Part shown: piece after piece, positions 1 through 9,729 of the stretch
How the letters are laid out: every line of letters starts with the position of its first letter
Numbering within the stretch: position 1 is the stretch's first letter
From: Balamuthia mandrillaris
Taxonomy: Eukaryota; Discosea; Longamoebia; Balamuthiidae
DNA length: 64,000 nucleotides
Direction: 5' to 3'
Assembly (NCBI GenBank): GCA_031835245.1
Contig: JAVKOQ010000121.1
Span: forward strand, 62,001 to 126,000
Notes under the pieces: generated by a model
The model's input: the letters and a program-made list of their open reading frames with translations, nothing else
What the model was told of the DNA's origin: nothing
The model's database searches: none
Program-made: the position numbers and the translations under genes

Positions 1-145
1 AGGAGAGCACGACGGATACAGAAGAGAGAGCCATGGCCAAGCCAGCTACCATAGGCGGAATCATGATTCCAAAAGGAACGCCAATGCCTGCTGCCAATGG
101 GATACCTTTTCAAATAGTTTATTCAGTCATTCTCTGAAGAATACC

Positions 146-176
<31 letters not shown>

Positions 177-3000
177 AAGACAACGTACCAACAATATTAT
201 AGATCATGGCCCACACGAAGTTGATCCTAATCCGTTTGAATGTCTTCCTGGAAAGGTCAATCGCTGTAATGACGTCCCTTAAGTCGCTCTTCACCAGCAC
301 CACAGCGGCGGCCTCTATAGCAACATCTGTTCCAGCACCGATGGCAATGCCAACGTCTGCCTGCGCCAACGCGGGAGAGTCGTTGATGCCATCACCAACC
401 ATCGCTACTACGTGCCCTTGCGACTGCAAGTGCTGCACTATTGTAACCTTATCCGCGGGAAGCACCTCAGCAAAGACGTTGGAAGCAGGGATGCTGCATT
501 GCTTAGCGATGAAGAGAGCGGTTCGCTCGTTGTCGCCAGTGACCATGTAGCTCTCGATGTGTTGCATGCGGAGGCTGCGAAGGTACTCGACAGTACAAGC
601 AGCTTCCCATTTGACGGTGTCAGCGATTGCTACAAGACCAAAAACATTGTCGTAAACGAGGTCCGCGTTGATCTTCTTCATCACTTCGGAGGAAGAAGAG
701 GAAGAAGGAGATTGGAAAGCGCAAAGAATGACGGTTTTTCCTTCTGCTTCTAGCTGTTCCATTTGGCTGATTACTTCTGTTGTGATGTTCACTCCATTCT
801 CTTCCATCCATCTCCGATTTCCTACCAACACACGAACTACGCTCTTGTTGGTGTTATTGTTGTTGTCTTGTTGAGATGTGGTCGTTCTCGCTGAGGAGGA
901 GGAAGTCGGTCTTGTTGGTTTGTCGCAGAACTTGCCCATATCAATCACGATTTCGCCGCTAATTCCTCGTCCGCCCACATTCACAAAGTTTTTGACAAAG
1001 TTTTCTAGCTGAAGTTGGCTCGAACCAGCTCCTTCTTGGTTCTTATCAGTATTGTTGTCTCGAATCAGAAACTTGACTGTACTAATGTCAAAGTCTGCAC
1101 GTGAAAATGTATATGCGGATGAATGTTCCGCTTCTCGTCCTTCTTCTTCTCTTCCTCGTTCAACATTATCGTTTTGTTTTGCGGCGCTCTCTATATTGTA
1201 ATGGACTATGGCTTGGGCTAACGGATGCTCGCTCGAAGATTCCAAAACAGCTAACAGCTGCATAAAGTTGGAGGAAGATACTTTGGAAGTGAACAACTTG
1301 ATGTTGCTTACTTTTGGTTTGCCTAAATAAACAAAAGTACGAGTAGGTTTTCAGCAACAACAAAGGAAAGAAGTAAAGAAAGAAAAAGAGAGGAAAGGAT
1401 CAGTACCGTAGGTGAGAGTTCCAGTTTTATCGAATAGAACAGCGCTTATCTTATGAGCTGTTTCCAGATGAGCGCCACCTTTTATCAACACTCCTATTTG
1501 TTTGTTTTGTTTTTTTTTAAAGAAAAGTGAGAAATGAGAAATGAAAACAAAAGCGACGAACAGAATAAAACTGACCATTTTGAGCACCAGCACCAGTTCC
1601 AACCATTACTGCAGTAGGAGTTGCCAAACCGAGAGCACAGGGACATGCGATCACGATGACAGAAATACAAAACATGAGAGCAACGAGGAAGGAGTTGCTG
1701 CCTTCCATAATGGTGTGAGGGTCCACCGTTCCCGACCATCCCAAAATCAACCAAAGCAAGAAAGTAAACACGGCAAGCGCTACTACCACTGGTACAAAGT
1801 AGGCTGATACCTTATCTGCAAACGCCTGAAGTGTTGTTTGGTTCAAAAGATGTTAGAAATGAACTACCTCTGTGTGCAAACAAAGAGCAAAAAGAAAATA
1901 AAAAGAATGTACCTGAATGGGAGCTTTTTGTGTTTGGGCTTCTTCCACCAAACGAATGATTTGGGCTAAACCGGTTTCTTTCCCCACACGTTCAGCACGC
2001 ATCAAAAATACTCCATTCATGTTTACCGTTCCGCCTATAACTTTTGAGCCCACCGTCTTTATTTATTCGTGTGTGTGCAGAAAAGAATAAATAAAATGAA
2101 TCAGTATGAATCAAGAAGAAGATAGGAGAAGATGATCATCCAATCTGCAAACCTTATGCTGGGGCATGGATTCTCCAGTCAACATGGCCTCGTTTACTGT
2201 AGACTCTCCGTCCAGAATGACACCATCCGCAGGAACAGCGGCTCCTGGTAGAACCTTGAGCACATCTCCTTTCGCCACAAGAGCACAAGGTATTTCTCTT
2301 TCATGTTGTTGAACGGTCGTTCCATCTTTCTGTTCTTCTGTGATTACCAACAGCGCGGTCTTGGCTTGTAAAGACATCAACCGTTCGATGGCTTCCGACG
2401 TTTTACCTTTGGCCACAAACTCCAAATATTTTCCCAAAGTGATGAACGTGATAAGCATCGCCGAAGTATCAAAGAAAACCATCGGAGTGTAATTGGGCTG
2501 GAAGACATTTAGCAAAAGGGCCATCAGAGAGTAAAAGTAAGCGCAGGACGTTCCAAGAGAGACTAGAACGTCCATGTTGGCTGCTCCGTGTCGAAGGGCC
2601 TTCCATCCAGCCACGTAAAACTTTTTACCAACTCCAAATTGGACGGGGGTGGTTAAGATACATAGTAGTGCTGCATGAAGAGTGATCTCGTGGTAGAGCT
2701 TTGATTCAAAGAAGGAGTGAAGGGCTGGTAAAAAGGGAACCACGTGCTCTAAAAATAAAACCGGAAGAGTGAATGCAATGCTGCTCGTTGCAAAGACATT
2801 TGAATAAGAACTCGGCAGCTTAACTAAAGAAAGAAAGAAAAAAATAAAAAGGAGATATGAACCTTGTATAGAGAGACCTTCGCATCTTACTCAGCTCAAA
2901 TTGTTGTTCTTGTTTTCGCTTATCGTTTTTCTCTTCATAAATGCATGCTTGGAAACCCACCTTCACAAAGAGAGAACAAGATAAATAAAAAGAGCAAGAG

Positions 3001-3038
<38 letters not shown>

Positions 3039-3377
3039 GAACATCTTCTATGCTGTTAATGATAGCACGGATAGTAATGAGGTCAGGGTCGAACGTGACG
3101 CTGGCTCTCTCTAAAGCCAAGTTGACAGCAATCTCGAGTACTCCTTTCTCAGAGCCAACCACGTTTTCAATGATACTGACACAGGAGGCACATGTCATGC
3201 CCTTAATGCTCAACATAACATCCTTTTCTGATGGCTTTTGTACTTGGCAGATTAGTCACAGCAAGTGGGAAAAGAAAAGGAAGAAATACCATACCTCGAC
3301 TAAAGGAAGAGCAGTGAAACCAACTTCCTCAATTGCGGCACAAATTGCATCCACCTGTTGCAAATAATGTACAACTT

Positions 3378-3418
<41 letters not shown>

Positions 3419-4613
3419 GGGAGAAGGAGAAGGAGAGAAGGATGCAGCACATACGTTTGTGATGGAAGGATCATATATGACTTCAGCCTTTTCTGGCAAC
3501 AAAGCAACGCTTATTTTACTTACTCCCGCTACTGCACTGCCTATATAATTCTCTATGGTGGCTACACAGGCGTTGCAAGTCATTCCTTTTATCTGCAGTT
3601 GGGCTGTCTCTGTTGTTGTAATTGTTTTGTAAGGATTAAAGAAGATGATGAAAGAAGAAGAAGCGAGAAGCGAAGAGAAGAAGAAAAGTAGATATAAAAC
3701 TGAATAAATAAATGAAGGAGAAGGAGAAGAAGGACAAGGAGAGCGAGCAGACGTTTCTGAGAGTTTCCACTGGTCAAGTCAGCAATGGAAGGATGGATTT
3801 TGGCTTTGTCTTTGTTCTGTCGGAGAGCGGCCTCCCTTTCGCTCTTAGCTTTCCGCAGCTCCGCCTCGTCTTCTGGCTTGTACAGTCGCGCTGGGAAGCC
3901 TTTCATTGTTTCACGCAAAAAAAAAAAAATACAAACACAAGAGAACAACGTTAATACCAGCGAGAGAAGCAGCGAAGATAGAGAAAAGAGAGAGAGAAAT
4001 GAGAGAAGCAGAAAGGCAGAGAAAAGAGAGAGAGAAATGAGAGAAGAAAGAGAACCAAGAGAGATGAGAGAGAGGGACAGAGGGAGACAGAGAAGGAGAA
4101 AGAGGGAGGGGGAGAGAGAGAGCGAGAGATAAGTATAGCACAATAGCACAGTAGTGCAACAGCGCGATAGAACGAGTGCACGAGAAAAGCAGAGATGAAA
4201 CGAACGACAGAAGAAAAAAAAAACAGGAAGAGAGAGCAAAGGGGAAAAAACTCGCTGTTGTGAGAAGTTAAAAAAAAATCTCTCGAAAAAAAACGAACCC
4301 AAGTCCGAGATGATGGAGCAGAGAGTGTCGACGGAGAGCGGGCTCAGGATCTCGGCTTTTTTGTCCTCCCAACTGACGTTCGCTCCAGCGACCCCTTCCG
4401 TCGCTTCCAACACGTTTTGTATGGTGGAAGAGCACCCCCTTTTGTTGAGTGTGAATCCAAAAAAAAAAGGAATAGATTCGATGGTTTTTGTTTGAGAAAA
4501 AATGAGATTTCCCAAACTTTTTTTGTAGAACCAAAAAAAAACCCCACTCACCCGCAAGTCATCCCGTCCACCCGAAGGACTACCATCCGGCCAGCCGGTT
4601 GTCCGCCCTGCAT
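1..4613 (-). CDS. Copper-transporting P1B-type ATPase (3' end beyond window)
   Basis: Exports or loads Cu+ across a membrane, probably Golgi/vesicular as in the ATP7/CCC2 family. Thirteen frame-consistent exons: 4613-4552, 4438-4299, 3899-3753, 3609-3455, 3354-3295, 3222-3043, 2960-2891, 2823-2153, 2056-1913, 1825-1576, 1493-1407, 1322-189 and 105-1 (cut by the edge), about 1068 residues. Three N-terminal heavy-metal (HMA) domains carry GMTCGGC, GMTCNAC and GMTCASC; each is split by an intron. Downstream come the TGES actuator motif, the metal-site ACPCALG, DKTGTLT, SEHPLA and GDGIND. The last visible exon resumes YN-IVGIPLAAG and reaches the SSVSVVLS segment, the Cu-site residues of the last two helices. 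The start is the ATG giving a short leader before HMA1. The 3222/3295 junction is the least certain. CPC plus HMA signature excludes Zn/Cd or Ca pumps. Confidence 0.95.
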
Positions 4614-4829
4614 TGTTCCTTTCTTCTCTGCGTGTTGTTTCTCTTCTTTTTCGCTTTGGCTTTTTTATTTTGTGATCGTTTCTCGAATTTTCCGATCTAT
4701 CGGACAATTATTCGGGATTAGTTGGACCAATCGGGTATCATTCGGGGATTTATGTAAGGAGATCACCTTAAATTTAATTAATTAGAGATCCCTAATTTTA
4801 AAAGTTGCATCAGACAAGGTGAGGAGCCA
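4614..4829. promoter_or_regulatory. Upstream region of the Cu-ATPase gene
   Basis: 216 bases separate the ATPase start from the stop of the next minus-strand gene, so any promoter of the ATPase must lie here. A CCAAT box is seen at 4727-4731 within a patch of imperfect CGG-containing repeats, next to an AT-rich stretch (4770-4800). No TATA box at a convincing distance. Promoter role is inferred from position only. Confidence 0.3.
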
Positions 4830-5834
4830 TTACTGCATCTTCTTCGGTTTGCCGACTGTTCGCTTGGCTTCCGGTTGGGAAGGATAGAGAGCCAAGACCT
4901 CGTTCCATGCTTTCCATATCAGCAGGAGGGGAATGACGATCCAGACGGGATTGGCCACCACGAAGAAGATCCAAAAGTACACAATCTCCGCCATGGTGAA
5001 CGTGAAATCAAAGTCAGCGGGAACGTTATGAAAGCCCGAATAGATCTCTCCTGTGTTTGTTTAAAGTGTTTGAGTGAGTCTCAAAAAGTTCAGTCCAGTT
5101 TTTGTCTCTTTGCGGTTGAAAAGAGAGAGAAGAGAGAAGGCGAGAAAGGGATAGAAAGAGACCTCCAGCAAAGACGATGGTGCCAAAGATCTGAATGACG
5201 CAGAGCACAATTTCGAGGAGGTGTCTCCATTTCTTGCGCTGACAGATGGCGTGGACCGTCAGCAAGCACAGCGGGCTCATCAAGAAGAGCTCCACTCCCG
5301 ATACCTATTTGTATTGTTTGAAAAGAAGAAAGAAATGGAAATAGAAAAAAAGAAATAGAAAAGAAGATTAAAAAATAATAAAAAAATAATAAAAAGAACA
5401 AAAAGAAATAATAAAAGAAAAAAAGTAAAGTAAAAGTGAAAAAAAAAAGAGAAAAGAAAAAAGAAAAAAATAGATTTGTTTTTTAAAAAAAGAAACGTAC
5501 GATCATGACGCTAGGCTCATCGATGAGGTACCGTTTGTCCAAGTCGCAGTAAAGTCGGTAGAGCGTCGGTATTCTGTGCAAGAACCCCACAAACCTTTCA
5601 ACAACCCAAACAAAAAAAAAAAAGAGTTCAGCCACAAAAAAAAATGAAGAGGGAAGAAAAACTTTTTAGAGCAAACCCATCGAGAAACATGTGGATGAGA
5701 ATGGCGTTCATCAAGTGCCATCCCACCGCGAGTTTTTCGCGGAGATTGAGAGGGGAGGCGGCGGGCAAGGACAGCTTCAGCACCACCCCAGCGACGAGCA
5801 AGGGAACGATCGCACCGACCACCACATCCATCAT
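4830..5834 (-). CDS. EBP-family sterol delta8-delta7 isomerase (EXPERA domain)
   Basis: Predicted 3-beta-hydroxysteroid delta8-delta7 isomerase of sterol synthesis, an ER multi-pass membrane enzyme. Exons 5834-5677, 5594-5501, 5304-5163 and 5050-4830 join in frame to 204 residues, slightly shorter than animal EBP. Visible EXPERA features are the first hydrophobic helix, the DLDKRYLIDEP stretch matching the acidic/Arg-Tyr loop of EBP, SGVE at the start of helix 2, and a final aromatic helix (YFWIFFVVANPVW). The C-terminus ends KKMQ, fitting a KKxx ER-retrieval signal. Two adjacent ATGs lie at 5834; the frame stays open upstream, so a longer N-terminus is possible. Divergently arranged with the RNA-binding gene starting at 6153. 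A TM6SF or sigma-2 relative also has EXPERA, but the residues favour EBP. Confidence 0.82.
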
Positions 5835-6152
5835 TTCTTCTCTTTTTTTTTTGGGTTGATTTTCACCACGATCATAACTGACGTCATATTTTCCATATTT
5901 AGAATAAAACGCGTAAGATTCATTTGTGGCGTTGTGACGTTTGTTAAGAACATTTTTAGTAAAATACACGCAAGCTTGGAAAGCCGAACACAATTGTTTG
6001 GTGACGTTTGCCATAATCATTTTAAGAAATAGACACGTAAGAGTAATGACGTGTGCAATCGGGTTTTGGTAGTTATACACGTAAGTTCATTTTGTTGGCG
6101 GAAGGAAAATAAAAAGAAAGAAAGAAAAAAGAAAGACAAAAAAAAAATAAAG
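5835..6152. promoter_or_regulatory. Divergent promoter with CRE and repeated ACRCGYAAG elements
   Basis: The 318 bases between two divergent genes hold a full palindromic CRE-like TGACGTCA (5879-5886), three further TGACGT half sites (5935, 6002, 6047), and four copies of ACRCGYAAG (5909, 5966, 6033, 6077) spaced 44-67 bases apart, all in the same orientation. The core of three copies contains GTAAG, so one or more could instead be 5' splice sites of untranslated exons. Regulatory role is inferred. Confidence 0.5.
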
Positions 6153-7596
6153 ATGGAAGCAAGCGACATCCCTAAGGTTAAGACCGCCGCCAAAAAAGTG
6201 GCACCCGCTTTCTCCTCTTCCACGTCCGGCAGCGGGAGTGGAGTGATTCTCGGCGGGTTGCGATTCCCCGACTCCATGTCGCTCAGCCGAAAGATGCACG
6301 ACATCCTCTTCCGCTCCAACCTGAGCGAGCCGCTCTCCCCGGCGGACCAGCCGGTCGTGCTGGACCTCCTCCAAAAGGGCCACGCCAACGCCTCGGCCAA
6401 GCTCGGCGGGGCGGAGGGGCAGTTTGCCCACATCAAGGTCACCACGCACCCGCAGTACCAACAGACGCGTTGCTTTGCCGTCGTGCGCAAGGATGGCTCC
6501 GAGGAAGACTTTTCCTACAGAAAGGTTTGCTTTGTTGTTCGAATTTTTTTCTCTTCTCCTTCTTCTGACACTAAGAGTTCGTGTGTGCGTGCTTTTTTTT
6601 TTTTTGATTTTGCAGTGCATCTTGACTTTGTTTCCCGACTTTCAGCAAAAGTAACCAAACATATCTTCTTGTTCTTCTTCTTCTTCTTCATCAATGAAAC
6701 CAAAAACTAACACAAAAAACAAAATAAAAAGGTTAAACGACATGGATGCCAAAGCAGAACGTAATAAGAACAAAACCAGCACACCTTCCTTTGAAAAAGG
6801 CCTTGTCGTTCGTTTTCAGCTTAAAGAAGAACCAGAAGCAGCAGTCACAAAAGAAAGCGATAAAGCTGAAGAAGCAAGCGAAGAAAAAGAAGAAGATGCT
6901 GAAAAAGAAGCAGAAGAAGAGGAAGAAGAAAACGAAGAAGAGAAAGAAGAATCAAATGAAGGAGAAGAGGAAGAAGAGTCAATGAATGAAGAGTCGCAAC
7001 AAGGTCAAAAGAGGAAAAGAGAAGAAACTGAACAAAAAGACAAAACAGAGAACAAAGACGAAGGAGAAGAAGAGGAAGAACAGAAAGACAACAAACGAAG
7101 AAAGGAGAGAGAAGAGAGGAAAAACGATCCCTATCCCTCAGCATTACGTTTGAAGGAATTCTTCTCTGCTTTCGGCCAAGTCGCTTTTGTGGAGAGAAGA
7201 AGAGGCAGTTCTTCCGGATACGTTCGTTTCAAGGATGGTCCAGAAAAAGTTCGCGACATGTTAACTGCCTTTCAACAAACCACTTCATCGACAACAACGG
7301 AAGGAGAGAGCGATTCGTTGCAGCCATTGCAAGAAAAGTTTTTGGAGAAGGCGGAGGAGTTCAAGTTTGTGGAGATGAGTTTGTTGGAAGGAGAGGAAGA
7401 GAGTAACTATTGGAAGAGCATCTCAAAAGGGGATCGTGGAAGAAGGGGAGGAAGAGGTGGTGGAAGAGGAGGAAGAGGAGGAAGAGGGGGAAGAGGGGGA
7501 CGAGGTGGACGAGGCGGTCGAGGCGGTCGAGGTGGAAGAGGAGGAAGAGGAGGAAGAGGAGGTGGAAGAGGAAGGGGAAGGGGAGGACGTGATTAG
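6153..7596 (+). CDS. RNA-binding protein: DUF3223 domain plus La-type xRRM and RGG tail
   Basis: Predicted RNA chaperone or RNP component. Exons 6153-6524, 6616-6650 and 6732-7596 join in frame to 423 residues. The first ~136 residues carry a DUF3223/DeCL-type domain (core HPQYQQTRCFAVV then EEDFSYRKC). After the second intron comes GLVVRFQL, then a ~90-residue Glu/Lys insert, then the rest of a La C-terminal RRM (LKEFFSAFGQVAFVE, GYVRFKDG, VEMSLLEGEEE), then a long RGG tail (7440-7593) typical of RNA binding. No La motif is visible, so this is not canonical La. The second intron starts GTAACC, so failure to splice gives an immediate TAA at 6652 and a 136-residue DUF3223-only protein. Nuclear location is likely from the RGG and basic/acidic composition but not shown. 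Confidence 0.8.
7440..7594 (+). repeat. RGG-encoding GGA/CGA-rich repeat
   Basis: Purine-rich imperfect 9-base repeats in the last exon of the RNA-binding gene encode about 15 RGG units. They are in frame and functional by appearance rather than a random microsatellite, because glycine and arginine codons vary (GGA/GGT/GGC/GGG, AGA/CGA/CGT). Confidence 0.85.
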
Positions 7597-8296
7597 CGTT
7601 ATCTGGCTCAACAAGAAAAAAGGGCTTGCTGCGCTTTTTTTTTCTTCTTCTTTTACACTCTTCCCTTCTGTTCCATCTTTTACTTTCGGAGAAGTGAGGA
7701 GGCGAGAGGAGAGAGGAAAAGAGCAAGAGAGGGGATGTACAAAAAAAGATTATCGTCTCTGCCAACACTGTTCGACTATACATGGTTGGTGTCTCTTGCT
7801 CTTTTCCTCTCTCTCGCTCTATCGTTTCCCTTTCTAGCCCAGGGGCCAGGTTCTCCACTTCCAGGTGATCAGTCTCCTGCTCTTATCGCTCCACTCTTCC
7901 CATCAATCCCTCTTGCTGTTCGGCAGTAGTACTATGCCCGGTTAATCAGGCAACAAGGAAACCAACTTAACTCCAACTATGCTGTACAGTAGTCTGTTAC
8001 TGCCTGTTTGTCTGTTGCATTATATGAAACACTGTTGGTCATGAGCTCGCGGAACCACTATGGGAAGAAACTTCTGTGGTGGTCCTGCCATCGATGCACA
8101 AGGACGTTTTATCGGCACGAGCAATTCTTTGGTCGATGGTATGGTTCAGATGCTTCCTTTTGCTCAGTTCAAGCACTGGCTTTGAGAACTGAACAACAAT
8201 AACACAAGACAACAACAAGAAGAAGAATAACAACAACAACGAAAAAAAGAATGCACATGAAAGGTCGCAGCTAGTTGGGAAACCTTGGAAAAAATT
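7597..8296. other. 700-base gap between convergent genes; holds a protease-like remnant
   Basis: Tail-to-tail space between the RNA-binding gene (+) and the zinc-finger gene (-). The only coding-like piece is the short stretch at 8051-8185, described separately. Otherwise there are a T-rich 3' end (7617-7700), several CT-rich patches and short interrupted frames. No convincing RNA gene. Confidence 0.5.
8051..8185 (+). pseudogene. Remnant resembling the C-terminus of a trypsin-like peptidase domain
   Basis: A 44-codon frame ending in TGA reads like the active-site strand and following beta-hairpin of a chymotrypsin/HtrA-fold protease: FCGGPAIDAQGRFIGTS resembles the usual GxSGGPxxxxxGxxxG pattern, but Cys stands where the catalytic Ser would be. 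The same frame has a stop just upstream (8042-8044) and no credible upstream exons could be joined. Best read as a decayed gene piece; it could also be the last exon of a gene whose other exons I failed to see. Confidence 0.3.
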
Positions 8297-9313
8297 TCAG
8301 TGTCGTACTTGTTCTTGTTTCCGTTCTCGTTCTAGTTGTAGTTCTGGTTCTCGCTCTTCATGACGTTCTTCTTCACAATAATAGCATTCACCTCCTTCTT
8401 CGTAATAGTAAGCTGCTTCTTCAAAGTATTCCTCTGCGTCTTCCTCTTCCTCCTCTTCTTCCTCCTCTTCATCATAGTCATCCTCGTCTCCATAGTCATC
8501 ATAGGCTTCCATCCATCCAGACGCACTCTCTCCCAAAAGCCGATACCCGCCTCTGCTACCACCTCCTCCACCTCCACGCTCATTCGCTTTCTTGCTTCCT
8601 CCCATTCCTCTCTCATTCCTATTCTTCTTTTTCTTCTTTTCTCCTTCCGACCCCATTGCCAGCATGGGGTTCTTTCTCCGCTTCTCCTCTTGAATGGCTT
8701 GCAAGGAAGCGGCGGTGGAGGCAGCCGCTTTGGCTCTTCCCTCCCCCGAGCGCTTGAGCTCCTGGCGGTGCTTCTTGTCGGCGGCCTCCCGCTGCCGCCT
8801 GATCTGTCGCTCCACCTCGCGGTCCCGCCGGTACAGCAAGGACTCGCTCAACATACCCAAGGAACGCAGTGCATCATCCAGCTCTTCTGTCGTTTGTTCC
8901 TTTGCTGCCTCTGCTCTTTCTTTCTCTTTGGCTGCTTGTTCTAGTTGTTGTTTCTGTACAAAGTAGTCATCTTCCTGCACATGAAGCCAAAATTGATCGT
9001 CCTCCCTGTGGTCTTTCTTGTGTGCGGATGTATGCTCGTGCTCTCCTTGACGGTTTGATAGCTCAGGAGAAGGAGCATCGGCGCCACACCGTTGACACCA
9101 CCAAAGCTTCCGGTTCTTGTTCTGAAACATGCAACCCACACAAAACCAACCCTCTTCCTCTGCTGGTTGTGCATGCTGCTCCCATTTTTTCCGAGGAAGA
9201 CCGGACACTCCGAAACGAAGTTGCACTTGAGCCACCGCGAGTTGCCTCCTGGTCCTGTTCCGTGGCCCGGCGTCCGGCGGCGTTACCGGCGCCTTGCTGT
9301 GGTGCCGTCGCAT
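8297..9313 (-). CDS. RanBP2-type zinc-finger protein with acidic tail
   Basis: Function unknown; the finger type usually binds ubiquitin or single-stranded RNA. One open frame of 338 residues. A single RanBP2-type finger lies at about residues 53-80: WFCVGC, then NKNRKLWW, then CQRCG, giving the C-x2-C-x10-C-x2-C spacing. A charged helical region (about 105-230, many RREVERQI-type blocks) follows, then a glycine run, an acidic stretch (about 272-300) and a Tyr/Glu/Cys-rich end. The N-terminus is doubtful. An upstream ATG at 9365 begins a lysine-rich frame (MSTKNMKRRETKKK) that could splice from 9266 or so to about 9178 and join just before the finger, removing the first ~50 residues shown here. 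GTCGAC lies at 9358-9363, over that alternative start. Confidence 0.65.
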   Translation of the reverse strand: MRRHHSKAPVTPPDAGPRNRTRRQLAVAQVQLRFGVSGLPRKKWEQHAQPAEEEGWFCVGCMFQNKNRKLWWCQRCGADAPSPELSNRQGEHEHTSAHKKDHREDDQFWLHVQEDDYFVQKQQLEQAAKEKERAEAAKEQTTEELDDALRSLGMLSESLLYRRDREVERQIRRQREAADKKHRQELKRSGEGRAKAAASTAASLQAIQEEKRRKNPMLAMGSEGEKKKKKNRNERGMGGSKKANERGGGGGGSRGGYRLLGESASGWMEAYDDYGDEDDYDEEEEEEEEEEDAEEYFEEAAYYYEEGGECYYCEEERHEEREPELQLERERKQEQVRH

Positions 9314-9729
9314 TCTTCTTGATTTTCTTTTTAGTTTCTCTTCTCTTCATGTTTTTTGTCGACATATGGAGGAAAGAACAGGGGCTTACTGTGTCCAAGG
9401 ATACTGTGAACTTGTGCTGAATCCCTCCCTTTCCGTTTCGCTTGTTGTTTGAGCATTTTTTTCCCTGAAAGTGCCTTTGATTACGTCACCGAAAAAATCT
9501 GAATAATGCTCAGAATGAACATTCTTTTCATTGTTTGAATGCTTTCTTCAATATGATTACAATTTTAAGAATGTGGATTTTTTGCATAGTTCGCGATATA
9601 AAGATTACTCCCATACCGATAAGGATGGGAGAGAGGACAAGAGAGAGCACATTATCCAGCAGAGTACCAGCATTTCCATCGTCTTATTTTTACATTGGGA
9701 AGAAATATAACAGAAAACAAAAAAAAAAT
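9314..9729. promoter_or_regulatory. Upstream region of the zinc-finger gene
   Basis: About 415 bases between two minus-strand genes. It contains the alternative upstream ATG of the zinc-finger gene (9365), a TGACGT half site on the minus strand (read as ACGTCA at 9484-9489) and AT-rich DNA from 9495 to 9730. No further gene is visible. Confidence 0.35.

Noticed and set aside
6153-6654. Treating the DUF3223 block as a complete separate gene
   Set aside because: A stop does follow in the unspliced sequence, but a GT–AG intron starting just before it joins the block in frame to the xRRM part, and the gap is too small for a normal gene boundary; kept as an alternative isoform.
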